Positions 21,691-30,113 are shown, numbered from the stretch's first letter. The stretch: DNA of 36,543 bases from Oscillospiraceae bacterium (GCA_902778275.1 CACYXE010000017.1:1-36543), one strand, 5' to 3'. Notes: generated by a model from the letters alone, not told the origin. Translations and numbers: made by a program.

Positions 21691-22611
21691 GTGAAAGAAC
21701 TGAAACCCGTCTGCCGCGTCGCGGTGGTGCAGGCTGCGCCTGTGATGTTCGACAAGGCCGCCTGCCTGGAAAAGGCGCTGGCGCTGACTGCCGAGGCCGC
21801 GCAAAACGGCGCGGAGCTGGTGGTGTTTCCCGAGCTGTTCATCCCCTGCTACCCTTACGGAATGACCTTCGGCTTCACCGTGGGGCACCGGGAGGAAGCC
21901 GGCCGCAGGGATTGGCTGCTCTACTACGACAATTCCCTCCTGGTCCCCGGGCCGGAGACGGCGCAGCTTGCCGCCGCCGCCAGGGAGAACAAGGTCTGGC
22001 TCAGCATCGGCGTCTCGGAGCGGACGCTGAACACGGCCACGCTCTATAACAGCAATCTGATCTTCTCCCCCGAGGGGGAGCTGGTCTCCGCCCACCGGAA
22101 GCTCAAGCCCACCGGGGCCGAGCGGGTGGTCTGGGGAGACGCGGATCAGGGCTACTTCCCCATGGCGGACACGCCCTGGGGTCCCATGGGCAGTCTGATC
22201 TGCTGGGAGAGCTACATGCCCCTGGCCAGGGTGGCCCTGTACGAAAAGGGTGTGGCGCTCTACCTCTCCCCCAACACCAACGACAACGAGGAATGGCAGG
22301 CCACCATTCGCCACATTGCCATTGAGGGCCACTGCTATTTTATCAACTGCGACATGTTCTTCACCCGGGACATGTACCCCGCCGCGCTCCAGGCCCAGGA
22401 TGAGATCGCCCGCCTGCCGGAGCTCACCTGCCGGGGCGGCAGCTGTGTGGTGGATCCCTTCGGTCACTATGTGACCGAGCCGGTCTGGGACCGGGAGGCA
22501 ATCATTTACGCGGACCTGGATATGCAGAAGGTCCCCGCCAGCCGTATGGAGTTTGACGCCTGCGGGCACTATTCACGCCCCGACGTTTTAAGCTTGGAGA
22601 TCCATGAATAA
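21691..22611 (+). CDS. Nitrilase (carbon-nitrogen hydrolase superfamily)
   Basis: 306 residues. The Glu-Lys-Cys triad is visible: Glu48 in VVFPELFIPCYPYG, Lys137 in HRKLKPT, and Cys171 in LICWESYMPLAR. The CWExxMPL form and the HRKLxPTxxERxxWG segment belong to the true nitrilase/cyanide hydratase branch, which hydrolyses nitriles to carboxylic acid and ammonia in the cytoplasm, rather than to amidase or carbamoylputrescine branches. The start is a GTG with ATGGAGGTC upstream. It lies 18 bp before the secreted repeat protein and probably shares its transcript. The substrate is unknown. Confidence 0.92.
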   Translation: MKELKPVCRVAVVQAAPVMFDKAACLEKALALTAEAAQNGAELVVFPELFIPCYPYGMTFGFTVGHREEAGRRDWLLYYDNSLLVPGPETAQLAAAARENKVWLSIGVSERTLNTATLYNSNLIFSPEGELVSAHRKLKPTGAERVVWGDADQGYFPMADTPWGPMGSLICWESYMPLARVALYEKGVALYLSPNTNDNEEWQATIRHIAIEGHCYFINCDMFFTRDMYPAALQAQDEIARLPELTCRGGSCVVDPFGHYVTEPVWDREAIIYADLDMQKVPASRMEFDACGHYSRPDVLSLEIHE

Positions 22612-22629
22612 ACGTGAAAGGAGAATGCC

Positions 22630-24162
22630 ATGAAACTGAAAAAACAGGGTCTGGCCCTGCTGCTGGTCCTGATGCTGCTGCTGAGCCTGCTGCCCGCAAC
22701 AGCGCTGGCCGCCCCCAAAGGCCCCAAGGAGGATGCTGAGGAAGCGGCCGAGATCGAGGCCGTGGCCGAGGCGGTAGAGGCGGAAGAAGCCGAGGCGGAA
22801 GAATTCGCCGGAGAGACCGCCGAGGAGATCGCGGCAGAGCTGGACGCAGCCATTGAGGCGCTGGAAGAACAGACCGAGGAAGCGCCCGACGCTGAGATCT
22901 CCGCGGAGGAAGCCGAGACGGAGGAAGCCGCGAAAGAAGCCGAGGATGCGGAGCCTGCCGAAGAAGAGGAACTGCCGCCCCTGCCGGATGCCATCTACAA
23001 CGAGGCGGAGGAGACCCTCTACGCCAGGGAGGGCGACCTGGTCTTCAACAACGCGGGTACCGTCTACAACAATGCCGGCACCGTCTACAACAACAACGGT
23101 CTGGTCTACAACAATGGCGGTCTGGTCTACAACAACGGCGGCACCGTGTACAGCAACGGCGGCATCGTCTACAACAACGGCGGCAAGGTCTACAGCAACG
23201 GCGCCGTGGTCTACGCCTTCGACGGCGATGTGGAGACCAGTCTGATCGCCGGCTACTTCCGGGTGACCCTGGCCGGGGATTACAGCGCCTTCGCGCAGAT
23301 CGACGGACTTGAGCCGGAGCCGGGCACGGAGGATTCCCTGATGATGTCCAGGGACAGCCTGGTCACCATCACCCCCAAGGAGGGCTTCTCCATCGTATCC
23401 GCCCGGGCGGATGGCGCCAAGCTCAGCAAGAATGAGGACGGCAGCTACACCCTGTCCGATCCTTCCGCCGCTCTGGAGCTGGCCCTCAGCTTCCGGGCCG
23501 ACGCCCCGGTGTTCAGCCTGGCCGAGGGTACTTACGCCAGCGCCCAGAGCCTGGAGCTGACAGCCCCGGAGGGCGCGGCGATCTATTACAGCGTGGACGG
23601 CCAGCTTCCCGACGAGGAGAACAGCTTCCTCTATGATGAGCCCATCGCGCTGGAGGAAGGCGCCGTTGTCACGGCCGTTGCGCTCTTTGAGGGCGCGGAA
23701 GTCAGCGAACCGGCCAGCGCCTCCTATGCCATCGTCACCGTGACGATCCCCAGCTTTGAGGCCCAGGAGGAGGGCTACAGCACCCCCGCAGCCCAGGCCA
23801 TCCGGGTGGAGAACCCCGGCCCTGTGGTCGCCCATGTGGAGAGCGTAGAGCTGTCCGGTGAGGACGCCTCCTGCTTCACGCTCAACCGCGGCAGCAGCGG
23901 GCGCGTGGGCGCCGCCGCCGTCAACGACAGCACCTGGGTCCTGCGTCCGGCCGCCAAGCTGGAAGCCGGCACCTACACCGCGCTGGTCACCCTGAGCTTC
24001 GACAGCGGCGACAGCTATGAAGCCGAGCTGAGCTTTGAAGTGACCGCCCCTGCGGAGCAGCCGGAGGCTGACGAGGCGGAAGCGTCCGTTGAAGACGCAC
24101 CGGCGGAAGCGGTCGAAGCCGAAAGCGACGCCGAGGCCAAGGAGGCCCCTGACGCCGCGTAA
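22630..24162 (+). CDS. Secreted acidic protein with YNNGG heptad array and chitobiase-like domain
   Basis: 510 residues. Residues 1-27 are a Sec signal peptide (basic start, Leu-rich core, cleavage near ALA-A). A very acidic Ala/Glu-rich region (about 30-118) follows, then eight seven-residue units of the type GxVYNNG (about 137-191), then a beta-rich region, a chitobiase C-terminal-like Ig domain (about 295-370; PVFSLAEGTY, IYYSVDGQLP), another beta domain, and an acidic tail. No lipobox, LPxTG or transmembrane anchor is visible, so it is probably secreted or loosely held at the wall. The heptads would suit a short beta-solenoid. GGAGAATG precedes the ATG. It lies 18 bp downstream of the nitrilase gene. 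Function is unknown; adhesion or wall binding is a guess. Confidence 0.8.
   Translation: MKLKKQGLALLLVLMLLLSLLPATALAAPKGPKEDAEEAAEIEAVAEAVEAEEAEAEEFAGETAEEIAAELDAAIEALEEQTEEAPDAEISAEEAETEEAAKEAEDAEPAEEEELPPLPDAIYNEAEETLYAREGDLVFNNAGTVYNNAGTVYNNNGLVYNNGGLVYNNGGTVYSNGGIVYNNGGKVYSNGAVVYAFDGDVETSLIAGYFRVTLAGDYSAFAQIDGLEPEPGTEDSLMMSRDSLVTITPKEGFSIVSARADGAKLSKNEDGSYTLSDPSAALELALSFRADAPVFSLAEGTYASAQSLELTAPEGAAIYYSVDGQLPDEENSFLYDEPIALEEGAVVTAVALFEGAEVSEPASASYAIVTVTIPSFEAQEEGYSTPAAQAIRVENPGPVVAHVESVELSGEDASCFTLNRGSSGRVGAAAVNDSTWVLRPAAKLEAGTYTALVTLSFDSGDSYEAELSFEVTAPAEQPEADEAEASVEDAPAEAVEAESDAEAKEAPDAA
23056..23202 (+). repeat. 21-bp tandem repeat array (seven units) coding GxVYNNG
   Basis: Seven consecutive 21-bp units each encode Gly-x-Val-Tyr-Asn/Ser-Asn-Gly/Ala/Asn. 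The preceding unit DLVFNNA and the following AVVYAFDG are degenerate copies. The units differ at silent positions, so the array is old or under protein-level selection rather than newly expanded. Confidence 0.9.
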
Positions 24163-24180
24163 AATCCCCATATCAAAAAA

Positions 24181-24208
24181 ACCTCTGCCGCCTGGCAGAG
24201 GTTTTTTT
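24181..24208. terminator. Bidirectional terminator after the secreted protein gene
   Basis: A 9-bp perfect stem (24181-24189 with 24194-24202) with A-run before and seven T residues after. It serves the two convergent genes. Confidence 0.92.
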
Positions 24209-24212
24209 GCGT

Positions 24213-26117
24213 TCACATTTCACCGAACAGGGTCAATTGGCCGCTGTCCCGGTCCACTGCGTAGATCCGCTGCGGGCCGATCTGGTCGGGGTCGGAAAAG
24301 AGCGCCCAGAAGCGCTGTGCGAAATCGTCATTCATGCGATAGACGACCACGAAATCATACTCCGCTTTCAGCTTCTCCCGCAACTGCTCCGGGGAACAGG
24401 CGCGCGTCCACACGTCGCCCTCATAGAAGGGCTCGCCCAGGCTCCAGCCCAGAGGCGAGGATACCGCGTGGGGCCGGAAGCTGTACTTGGTCATATAGAA
24501 AGCATACTCCGCGTCCTCCTGGGACAGGAAATAGATCCGGGCCGGCGCGCCGCTGTAGTCTTCTTCAAAGCGCTGCTCCAGCGCGGTGATAGGCGCGCGC
24601 AGCTCCCTGGACTGCGCCACGGAAGCACGATTGCTCAGATTGATGAGGCTCTGGGGCGGCGTGCCGATCAACACCGCGCAGAGAACAGCCGCCGCCAGGA
24701 GGTTCTTGTCCCCTTTGCCGCTCCGGATCAGGGCGATGACCAGAAACAGCGTCAGCAGCCAGACGGACAGAAGCGGGACCGCCATATAACGTTCCAGCGA
24801 CGCCAGCTGCAGCGCCTCATAGGCGGAGAACTTGAACAGATACATGACCAGCAGGCTGAACACGTACAGCACCAGCTCCGCCAGCTTCAGCCAAAACACC
24901 CACTTGAACAGGTCCGCCCGCTCCGGGAAGCGCCTGCGGCAGCGTTTGAGCGCAAACAGAAACGCCGTCAACAGCAGGGCGATCAGCACGATATAGGTCA
25001 GACCGATCCCGGAAATGGCGGCGGAAGAGCCGTTTTCCAGAAGAGCCGTCCAGAACAGATCCCGCACGTCCTTGCGGTAGCTCTGATCCTGGAACAGCAG
25101 GACCTTCAGCAGCGCCGTCAGCGGGACCTTGTCGGGATAGGCCACCGCCGCGTTGTTCATCAGGATGTTCAGCTTCCAGCTGCCCCAGGGCAGCAGCACC
25201 GCAGCCACCGAGACCAGCGCCGCCCACTTTCTCTCCCTGAGTCTCTGCCCAAAGCCCTGTCTGTCCGGCCCCAGCTGGGACACCAGATAGAGCGCCGCCA
25301 GTACGATGGCATAGGCAAGACCTGCATCCTTGATCAGCACCAGCATGGCCGCGCAGAGGGCAACATAGGCGCACAGATACGGGCCGTTCCAACGCTTTTC
25401 CAGCAGGATCATGGCAAGGCCGGAGGCCGCAACCACGCCCAGCACCGGGTCCACGTAGATAAAGGTATAGATGTTGGCGAACAGGAAGGTGGGCGCCAGC
25501 AGCACCGCAGCAGCCAGCAGCCAGGCATAGATCTTTCTGAAATCCAGCTCCCGGAGGAAGGGCAGCAGGAAGGCCAGAAAGAAGACCTGAAAGGCGTGGT
25601 ACAGCCGCCAGTCCGCATATTCCCCGCCGAGAAGGACCTCCAGTTCTTCCGACAGATACTGGAACAGAGACAGGCCGGGGGGGTAGGACTGGAAGGCGGA
25701 ATGGGCCAGCGGATCTGTGGAGAGCCGCCCGGTCTGCACCATGGCCTTGACCACGTCCGCCCAATGGGACAGCGCGTCAAACTCCCAGGCCATGCGCCCG
25801 TAGTTGAGCACTGCCAGATAGCCAAACAGCAGCAGATACAGGAAAAAGGCCGGCGTGAAGAAGCGGCGCGCCGCCGCCCGCCAACTGCACTTTTTTTGCA
25901 GCAGCAGGCGCAGTGCATGCAGCAGGCACAGCAGGCACAGGCAGATCGCCGCCGCGATCCCCATATGCCGCAGACCCAGCAGCGCCGTCAAATACAGCGT
26001 CAGCGCCAGGGCCGCGCAGCTGAGAGGCAGCGTCTCTTCAAATTTTCGATCAGAAGCCACCGCGCAAAGGGCCGGCAGCGCGCCGATCATCAGAAAGAAG
26101 ATCAACAAGGACAGCAT
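24213..26117 (-). CDS. Polytopic membrane protein, GT-C glycosyltransferase-like
   Basis: 634 residues with a dozen or more membrane helices and a C-terminal soluble domain (about 500-634). Between the early helices lies WEFDALSHWADVVKAM (Glu112, Asp114), followed by SYPPG (about 144-148). Acidic residues in this first external loop are typical of GT-C enzymes that use lipid-linked sugar donors, such as PMT/ArnT/DUF2029-type proteins. The rest shows TFLFANIYTFIYVDPVLG and many Leu/Ala-rich helices. It would act at the outer membrane face in decorating wall polymers or proteins, but the exact family and substrate are not recognised. It follows the MBL-fold gene by 25 bp, so they form an operon. 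The start ATG follows AGGAGGG. Confidence 0.7.
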   Translation of the reverse strand: MLSLLIFFLMIGALPALCAVASDRKFEETLPLSCAALALTLYLTALLGLRHMGIAAAICLCLLCLLHALRLLLQKKCSWRAAARRFFTPAFFLYLLLFGYLAVLNYGRMAWEFDALSHWADVVKAMVQTGRLSTDPLAHSAFQSYPPGLSLFQYLSEELEVLLGGEYADWRLYHAFQVFFLAFLLPFLRELDFRKIYAWLLAAAVLLAPTFLFANIYTFIYVDPVLGVVAASGLAMILLEKRWNGPYLCAYVALCAAMLVLIKDAGLAYAIVLAALYLVSQLGPDRQGFGQRLRERKWAALVSVAAVLLPWGSWKLNILMNNAAVAYPDKVPLTALLKVLLFQDQSYRKDVRDLFWTALLENGSSAAISGIGLTYIVLIALLLTAFLFALKRCRRRFPERADLFKWVFWLKLAELVLYVFSLLVMYLFKFSAYEALQLASLERYMAVPLLSVWLLTLFLVIALIRSGKGDKNLLAAAVLCAVLIGTPPQSLINLSNRASVAQSRELRAPITALEQRFEEDYSGAPARIYFLSQEDAEYAFYMTKYSFRPHAVSSPLGWSLGEPFYEGDVWTRACSPEQLREKLKAEYDFVVVYRMNDDFAQRFWALFSDPDQIGPQRIYAVDRDSGQLTLFGEM

Positions 26118-26142
26118 CGTGTCCCTCCTAACTTATACTCCC

Positions 26143-26766
26143 TTATGCTTCCACCGGGCAGCGCAGCACAGCCGTCACCGGGGTCGTCAGCTTGTCCGGC
26201 TCCAACACGTTGCTGTCCAGCCGCCGGACGTTTTTCGCCAGGGCCAAAAAGTCCTCCACCGGGGACAGCACGTCAAAGCCAAAGCCTGCGCCCCGATAGT
26301 GCATGGGGACCAGGATCTTCGGCCGGATCGCCCGGGCCAGCTCCCAGGCCGTCTCCGGTCCGATGGTGTAGAAGCCGCCCACCGGCAGCAGCAGCACGTC
26401 GACCGCGCCCAGCTGCTCCAGCTGTTTCCCGCTGAGCATATGGCCCAGGTCGCCCATGTGGACCACCCGCAGGCCCTCCGCCTCCAGCACCGTAACGGCG
26501 TTGGCGCCCCGGCGCAGGCCGCCGACCTCGTCGTGCCAGGTGTCCAGCCGCGAGACGGACAGGGCCGCGTTCCTGCCGGTCAGAGTCACGCCGTCTCTCC
26601 AGTTGTGATCCCCATGCTCATGGCTGCACAGCACCAGGTCCGCCGTCAGCGCAGGCAGGCGCAGACCCGGCACGCTCCCGGGGCTGTAGGGATCCAGGAC
26701 CGCAGAGCCCTCCGCTGTCTCCACCAGAAAGCAGGCATGGCCATACCACGTGATTTTCAAATACAC
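26143..26766 (-). CDS. Metallo-beta-lactamase-fold hydrolase (UPF0173/UlaG-like)
   Basis: 207 residues: an N-terminal strand WYGHACFLVE, then the metal-binding HEHGDH motif at residues 49-54, a further metal ligand Asp in VVHMGDLGHML, and a final His in ILVPMHYRG. This is the short MBL branch of the UPF0173/L-ascorbate-6-phosphate lactonase type; the substrate cannot be told. The GTG start is set by GGGAGGTG. It is the first gene of an operon with the GT-C-like protein and is divergent from the first M15 peptidase. Confidence 0.88.
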   Translation of the reverse strand: MYLKITWYGHACFLVETAEGSAVLDPYSPGSVPGLRLPALTADLVLCSHEHGDHNWRDGVTLTGRNAALSVSRLDTWHDEVGGLRRGANAVTVLEAEGLRVVHMGDLGHMLSGKQLEQLGAVDVLLLPVGGFYTIGPETAWELARAIRPKILVPMHYRGAGFGFDVLSPVEDFLALAKNVRRLDSNVLEPDKLTTPVTAVLRCPVEA

Positions 26767-26795
26767 GCACCTCCCGACAGGTTATTGTTTTTACT

Positions 26796-26824
26796 ATTAT
26801 AACAGATGCCCAGGGCGGGTTCAA
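26796..26824 (-). promoter_or_regulatory. Sigma-A promoter for the MBL-fold/GT-C operon
   Basis: On the minus strand TTGAAC (26819-26824), a 17-bp spacer and TATAAT (26796-26801). Confidence 0.85.
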
Positions 26825-26834
26825 CAAAATAATG

Positions 26835-26863
26835 TTGACCGAAATGAAGCAAAATGCTATTAT
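26835..26863 (+). promoter_or_regulatory. Sigma-A promoter for the M15 peptidase pair
   Basis: TTGACC (26835-26840), a 17-bp spacer and TATTAT (26858-26863). Its -35 box is only 10 bp from that of the divergent operon, so the two may affect each other. Confidence 0.8.
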
Positions 26864-26907
26864 TGTTCTGTATGTTATCGTACGCTTTGAATCGGAGGTA
26901 AGCCAAG

Positions 26908-27852
26908 ATGAGGCCCAAGTTTTTCGGTCGGATCGTGCTGGCGTTATTCGCGCTGGCACTGCTGTTCGTTTATTCATATTATCATTTTTCCAATGCCGCT
27001 TTCAGTGACGATATCGGTGCGCCGGGTGAGACCTACGTGCCCTGGACCGCTGCGGAATCCACGGTAAAGCCCCTCTTCGGCGTCGAGGTCGGCGCCGGTT
27101 CCAAGACGGAGCCCACGCCCGAGCCTACAGAGGAGGTCACACCGGAGCCCACGCCCGAGCCCACACCGGAGCCCACGCTGGATCCCAACTCGCCTGAGGC
27201 CAAGGCCCTGGCGCTTGGGCTGCCCAAGCCGCCGGAGATCGACGTGACCCTGCCCCAGTACATGCTGGTCAACGGCGATCACCCCATGGATCCGATCGAC
27301 TACGAGCCGGAGAACCTGGTCTATCTGAACATGGTGGGCGACGATACGGACATCCGCACCGTCTATGACGGCAACCGCCAGGTGGTGGACGAGCTGATCG
27401 CTCAGCCGCTGATCGACATGACCCAGGCCTGCAAAGAGGCGGGCAATCCCATCTTCCTGTCCTCCGGCTATCGCAGCTACTACATCCAGTACCAGAATTT
27501 CCAGCGGGTCTGCGCCAACAACGGCATTTCCGACGGCAAGGACGGCGAAGGCAACTACATCACCATGCCCGCCGGCTGCAGCGAGCACCAGAGCGGCCTG
27601 TGCTGTGACATCACCGACAAGTACTATGAGGTCAAGAACGACTCTATCGTGGATACGCCCACCGTTCATTGGCTGGCCGAGCACTGCGCGGAATACGGCT
27701 TCATCCTGCGCTTCCCCGTGGAGAAGAAAGCCATCACCCATGTCATGAGCGAGTCCTGGCACTTCCGCTATGTGGGCGTGGAGGCCGCGACCTACATGAT
27801 GGAAAACGATCTCTGTCTGGAGGAGTTCCTGGCGCTTTACGGCGTTGAATAA
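26908..27852 (+). CDS. M15-family D-alanyl-D-alanine carboxypeptidase (VanY/DacB-like), membrane-anchored
   Basis: 314 residues. One membrane helix (about 8-25) is followed by a Pro/Thr/Glu linker (EPTPEPT type, about 68-92) and an M15B peptidase domain. Family features: Arg189 in LSSGYRSYYIQYQ, zinc ligands His227 and Asp234 in SEHQSGLCCDITD, catalytic Glu282 and zinc ligand His285 in SESWHFRYVG (usually EPWHFRYVG). It should trim the terminal D-Ala of peptidoglycan stem peptides outside the membrane. GGAGGT precedes the ATG. It is followed after 27 bp by a paralog with an altered active site. Confidence 0.9.
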   Translation: MRPKFFGRIVLALFALALLFVYSYYHFSNAAFSDDIGAPGETYVPWTAAESTVKPLFGVEVGAGSKTEPTPEPTEEVTPEPTPEPTPEPTLDPNSPEAKALALGLPKPPEIDVTLPQYMLVNGDHPMDPIDYEPENLVYLNMVGDDTDIRTVYDGNRQVVDELIAQPLIDMTQACKEAGNPIFLSSGYRSYYIQYQNFQRVCANNGISDGKDGEGNYITMPAGCSEHQSGLCCDITDKYYEVKNDSIVDTPTVHWLAEHCAEYGFILRFPVEKKAITHVMSESWHFRYVGVEAATYMMENDLCLEEFLALYGVE

Positions 27853-27879
27853 GTTCAGCATCATCTGGGAGGCGGGCCT

Positions 27880-28740
27880 ATGAACCGCAAAATGAAATAT
27901 AAATGCGCTGTTTCTCTCCTGCTGCTGGCCGCCATGCTGTGCATGCTGCTGGGCCTGGCCGCCTGCGGCGCTGGGGCTGCCCCCGCGGTCGAGGCTGCTG
28001 CCCCGGCCGTTCCGGCTGAGTCGGAGCCTGTCGAAGAGGCCGAACCCACGCCCACCCCGGAGCCGACCCCTACCCCGGAGCCGACCCCCGATCCCAACAC
28101 CCCGGCCGGCAGGGCCTATGCCAAGGGCCTGCCCGAGCCGCCGGACGTGGACATCGACAGTTGGGAATTCAAGCTGGCCAACACCAACAACGGCATTTCC
28201 GAATACCACATCCCCGAATACGGCGGGATCGAGGGTCAGGGCATCGATCCGCGGATCATGGACCAGGCCTACGCCTTCGTCCAGGGCGCCCGGGCGGCCG
28301 GGTATCACGCCTACATTGCCGTAGCTTACCGGAACTTTGAATTTTTGTTCATGCTGTATCAGAGCATGATCGCCCAGTATGGCAGCGCCGCCGCCGTGGC
28401 GGAGATCTATCCGGGCGCCGGCGTCAGCGAGCACCAGCTGGGCCTGGCGCTGGACTTTACCGATCAATACGGATACAGCGCCTTCTACCAGTATTTTGAC
28501 AACACCGGCTTTAAGGATACCGAGCTGTATCAGTGGCTCCACGAGCACTGCGCGGAGTACGGCTTTATCGACCGATACCCCGAAGGGAAAGAGTATTATT
28601 ACGGCACCCCCTGCACGGAAGGGCACTTCCGCTACGTGGGCGAGGAGGCCGCCCGTTACATCATGGACAACGGGATCTGCTTTGAGGAGTTCCTCATGCT
28701 GTACGACCCGGACCGTGTATTCATCCCCGGCGCGGATTAG
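27880..28740 (+). CDS. Lipoprotein paralog of the M15 carboxypeptidase with altered active site
   Basis: 286 residues. The signal peptide ends in a lipobox (GLAACG, lipid-attachment Cys29), so it is a lipoprotein, unlike the neighbour's helix anchor. The Pro/Thr/Glu linker and the domain match the upstream gene: zinc ligands His185 and Asp192 in SEHQLGLALDFTD and His249 in TEGHFRYVG. The ExWH motif is changed: at the catalytic Glu position (three before His) there is Thr246, and a Glu (247) lies two before. The SSGYRSY segment is AVAYRNFEF (Arg151 kept, Ser lost). Activity may be changed or lost. It shares about the same C-terminal FEEFLxLY ending with its neighbour. GGGAGGC precedes the ATG. 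Confidence 0.85.
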   Translation: MNRKMKYKCAVSLLLLAAMLCMLLGLAACGAGAAPAVEAAAPAVPAESEPVEEAEPTPTPEPTPTPEPTPDPNTPAGRAYAKGLPEPPDVDIDSWEFKLANTNNGISEYHIPEYGGIEGQGIDPRIMDQAYAFVQGARAAGYHAYIAVAYRNFEFLFMLYQSMIAQYGSAAAVAEIYPGAGVSEHQLGLALDFTDQYGYSAFYQYFDNTGFKDTELYQWLHEHCAEYGFIDRYPEGKEYYYGTPCTEGHFRYVGEEAARYIMDNGICFEEFLMLYDPDRVFIPGAD

Positions 28741-28831
28741 GCGTTTGTATCTGTCAAATCGCGATCTGTTCAGGGCGTGCTTCGGCGCTGTGGCCGCCGG
28801 ACTGCTGCATACTCCCCCCGAAAACCGCAAA

Positions 28832-28868
28832 ACGGACAGGGACCCGATCGGTCTCCTGTCCGTTTTTC
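28832..28868. terminator. Bidirectional terminator between the M15 pair and the GHMP kinase
   Basis: ACGGACAGG (28832-28840) pairs with CCTGTCCGT (28855-28863), and the inner bases GACC/GGTC can add to the stem. T-runs follow on both strands. Confidence 0.88.
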
Positions 28869-28880
28869 TTTTTTATGCGC

Positions 28881-29957
28881 TCAGGCCAGCCTGATCTCCC
28901 GGCAGCTGCCTGCGCCGAAGTCCTCCTCCATGGCCGCCTTGTAGGCCGGAAAGTACTCGCTGGGCATCAGCGCCTGCACGCAGCCGCCGAAGCCGCCGCC
29001 GTGTACCCGCCACGCGCCCTTCCCTCGCAGGAGCTGCGCGCTTTTCTCCAGGCCCTGGGCCAGCTTGGTGTCGCCGCTGGCGCTGGTGATGATGTTGTTG
29101 AGCAGCTCCTCGGAGGAACGGCCCGACTCGTTCATCAGCCGCATATAGGTCTCCCCGTCGCCCGCCTTCAAAGCGTCACGCATTTGGGGGACCCGTTCGT
29201 TTTCATCGAAAAAGTGCATGGCGCGGCGGACGGGACGGTTGGCGGGGTCCCAGCCCTTGCTGCGAAATTCCTCCGGGTCCACGTCGCCAAGCACGCCCTT
29301 GTCGAAGAGATTGGCAATATAGACCATGTCCGCGGGAATGCGGGCGTAGGAGGTGGACAGCCCGGCATGGCTGCCGCCGGTATCAGTCAGGCACAGGGTC
29401 AGCCCCATGGCGGAGAAGTCTGCCTGGATGGGCTCGATCAAGCGGGTCTTGAAGTCGGCGTACACGGTGTGGCCCATGGCGCAGACCAGCTGGCTCATCA
29501 GCCCGCAGGGCTTGCCGAAGTAGCGGTTCTCCGCCTGCTGGGCTGCCCGGGCGATCACAATGGGCTCCACCTTCCCGTCGTTGTACAGCTCGCTGAGGAT
29601 CCGGCCGATCAGCACCGAGAAGGCGGCGGAGGAGCTGAGCCCCGCGCCCACCGGCAGCGTGCTGGTGACCTCCGCGTCAAAGCCGCCGATCTTCAGGCCC
29701 AGCGCGTCGAAATTGGCCGCCACGCCCCGGACCAGGGATTTGGGCGTGCCGAATTCCTGGGTGCGGATGGACAGGTGATTGGTCCTCACTTCAAAGGGCT
29801 CGTGTCCTTCAGAGCGCACGCGCATCACGCCCGCGCCGTTGGCCTCGACCCGGGCGGTCACGCCCAGATCGATGGCGGCCGCCAGGATGCGCCCGTTCTG
29901 ATGATCCGTATGGTTACCGGCCAGTTCGGTTCTGCCGGAGACAAAAAATTTCTTCAT
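28881..29957 (-). CDS. Galactokinase-like GHMP kinase with substituted active-site residues
   Basis: 358 residues from the second in-frame Met. It has the GHMP layout: the N-terminal sugar loop GRTELAGNHTDHQNG (family GRxNLIGEHTDY), the ATP loop LPVGAGLSSSAAF (residues 101-113) and a C-terminal VHGGGFGGCVQAL motif. Two changes stand out. The Glu of GEH is Asn15, and the GIMDQ motif, whose Asp is the catalytic base in galactokinases, reads GLMSQ (Ser155). Sugar specificity or activity may therefore differ. I choose the ATG at 29957: the promoter -10 box is at 30014-30019, so the ATG at 29999 would have a leader of only about 8 nt and no ribosome binding site, whereas the inner ATG has AAGAGGG. 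It is monocistronic; no galT/galE is in the window. Confidence 0.85.
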   Translation of the reverse strand: MKKFFVSGRTELAGNHTDHQNGRILAAAIDLGVTARVEANGAGVMRVRSEGHEPFEVRTNHLSIRTQEFGTPKSLVRGVAANFDALGLKIGGFDAEVTSTLPVGAGLSSSAAFSVLIGRILSELYNDGKVEPIVIARAAQQAENRYFGKPCGLMSQLVCAMGHTVYADFKTRLIEPIQADFSAMGLTLCLTDTGGSHAGLSTSYARIPADMVYIANLFDKGVLGDVDPEEFRSKGWDPANRPVRRAMHFFDENERVPQMRDALKAGDGETYMRLMNESGRSSEELLNNIITSASGDTKLAQGLEKSAQLLRGKGAWRVHGGGFGGCVQALMPSEYFPAYKAAMEEDFGAGSCREIRLA

Positions 29958-30013
29958 TAAAGCCCTCTTATCATCCAAAAACACGTTGTTTTCCTTCATT
30001 TGCTTACCTAATC

Positions 30014-30042
30014 AGAATATACCAAGTCCCGCTCAAAGTCAA
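30014..30042 (-). promoter_or_regulatory. Sigma-A promoter for the GHMP kinase gene
   Basis: On the minus strand TTGACT (30037-30042), a 17-bp spacer and TATTCT (30014-30019). Confidence 0.75.
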
Positions 30043-30084
30043 CCGCCGATCCCCGACAAGAGTTTAACGCAAGGCACAAATTTC

Positions 30085-30113
30085 TTGCCTTTCCCCGGGG
30101 CAGAATATATAAT
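30085..30113 (+). promoter_or_regulatory. Sigma-A promoter for pncB
   Basis: TTGCCT (30085-30090), a 17-bp spacer and TATAAT (30108-30113). AGGAGGG at about 30146-30152 is the ribosome binding site. Confidence 0.82.

Noticed and set aside
23056-23202. CRISPR-like array
   Set aside because: The units are directly adjacent 21-mers with no spacers and they lie inside a secreted protein gene. No cas genes are present.
24207-26435. Long plus-strand frame opposite the GT-C-like gene (742 codons)
   Set aside because: The translation is Gln/Arg-rich low complexity. It spans two genes on the other strand and a gap, and has no start signal.
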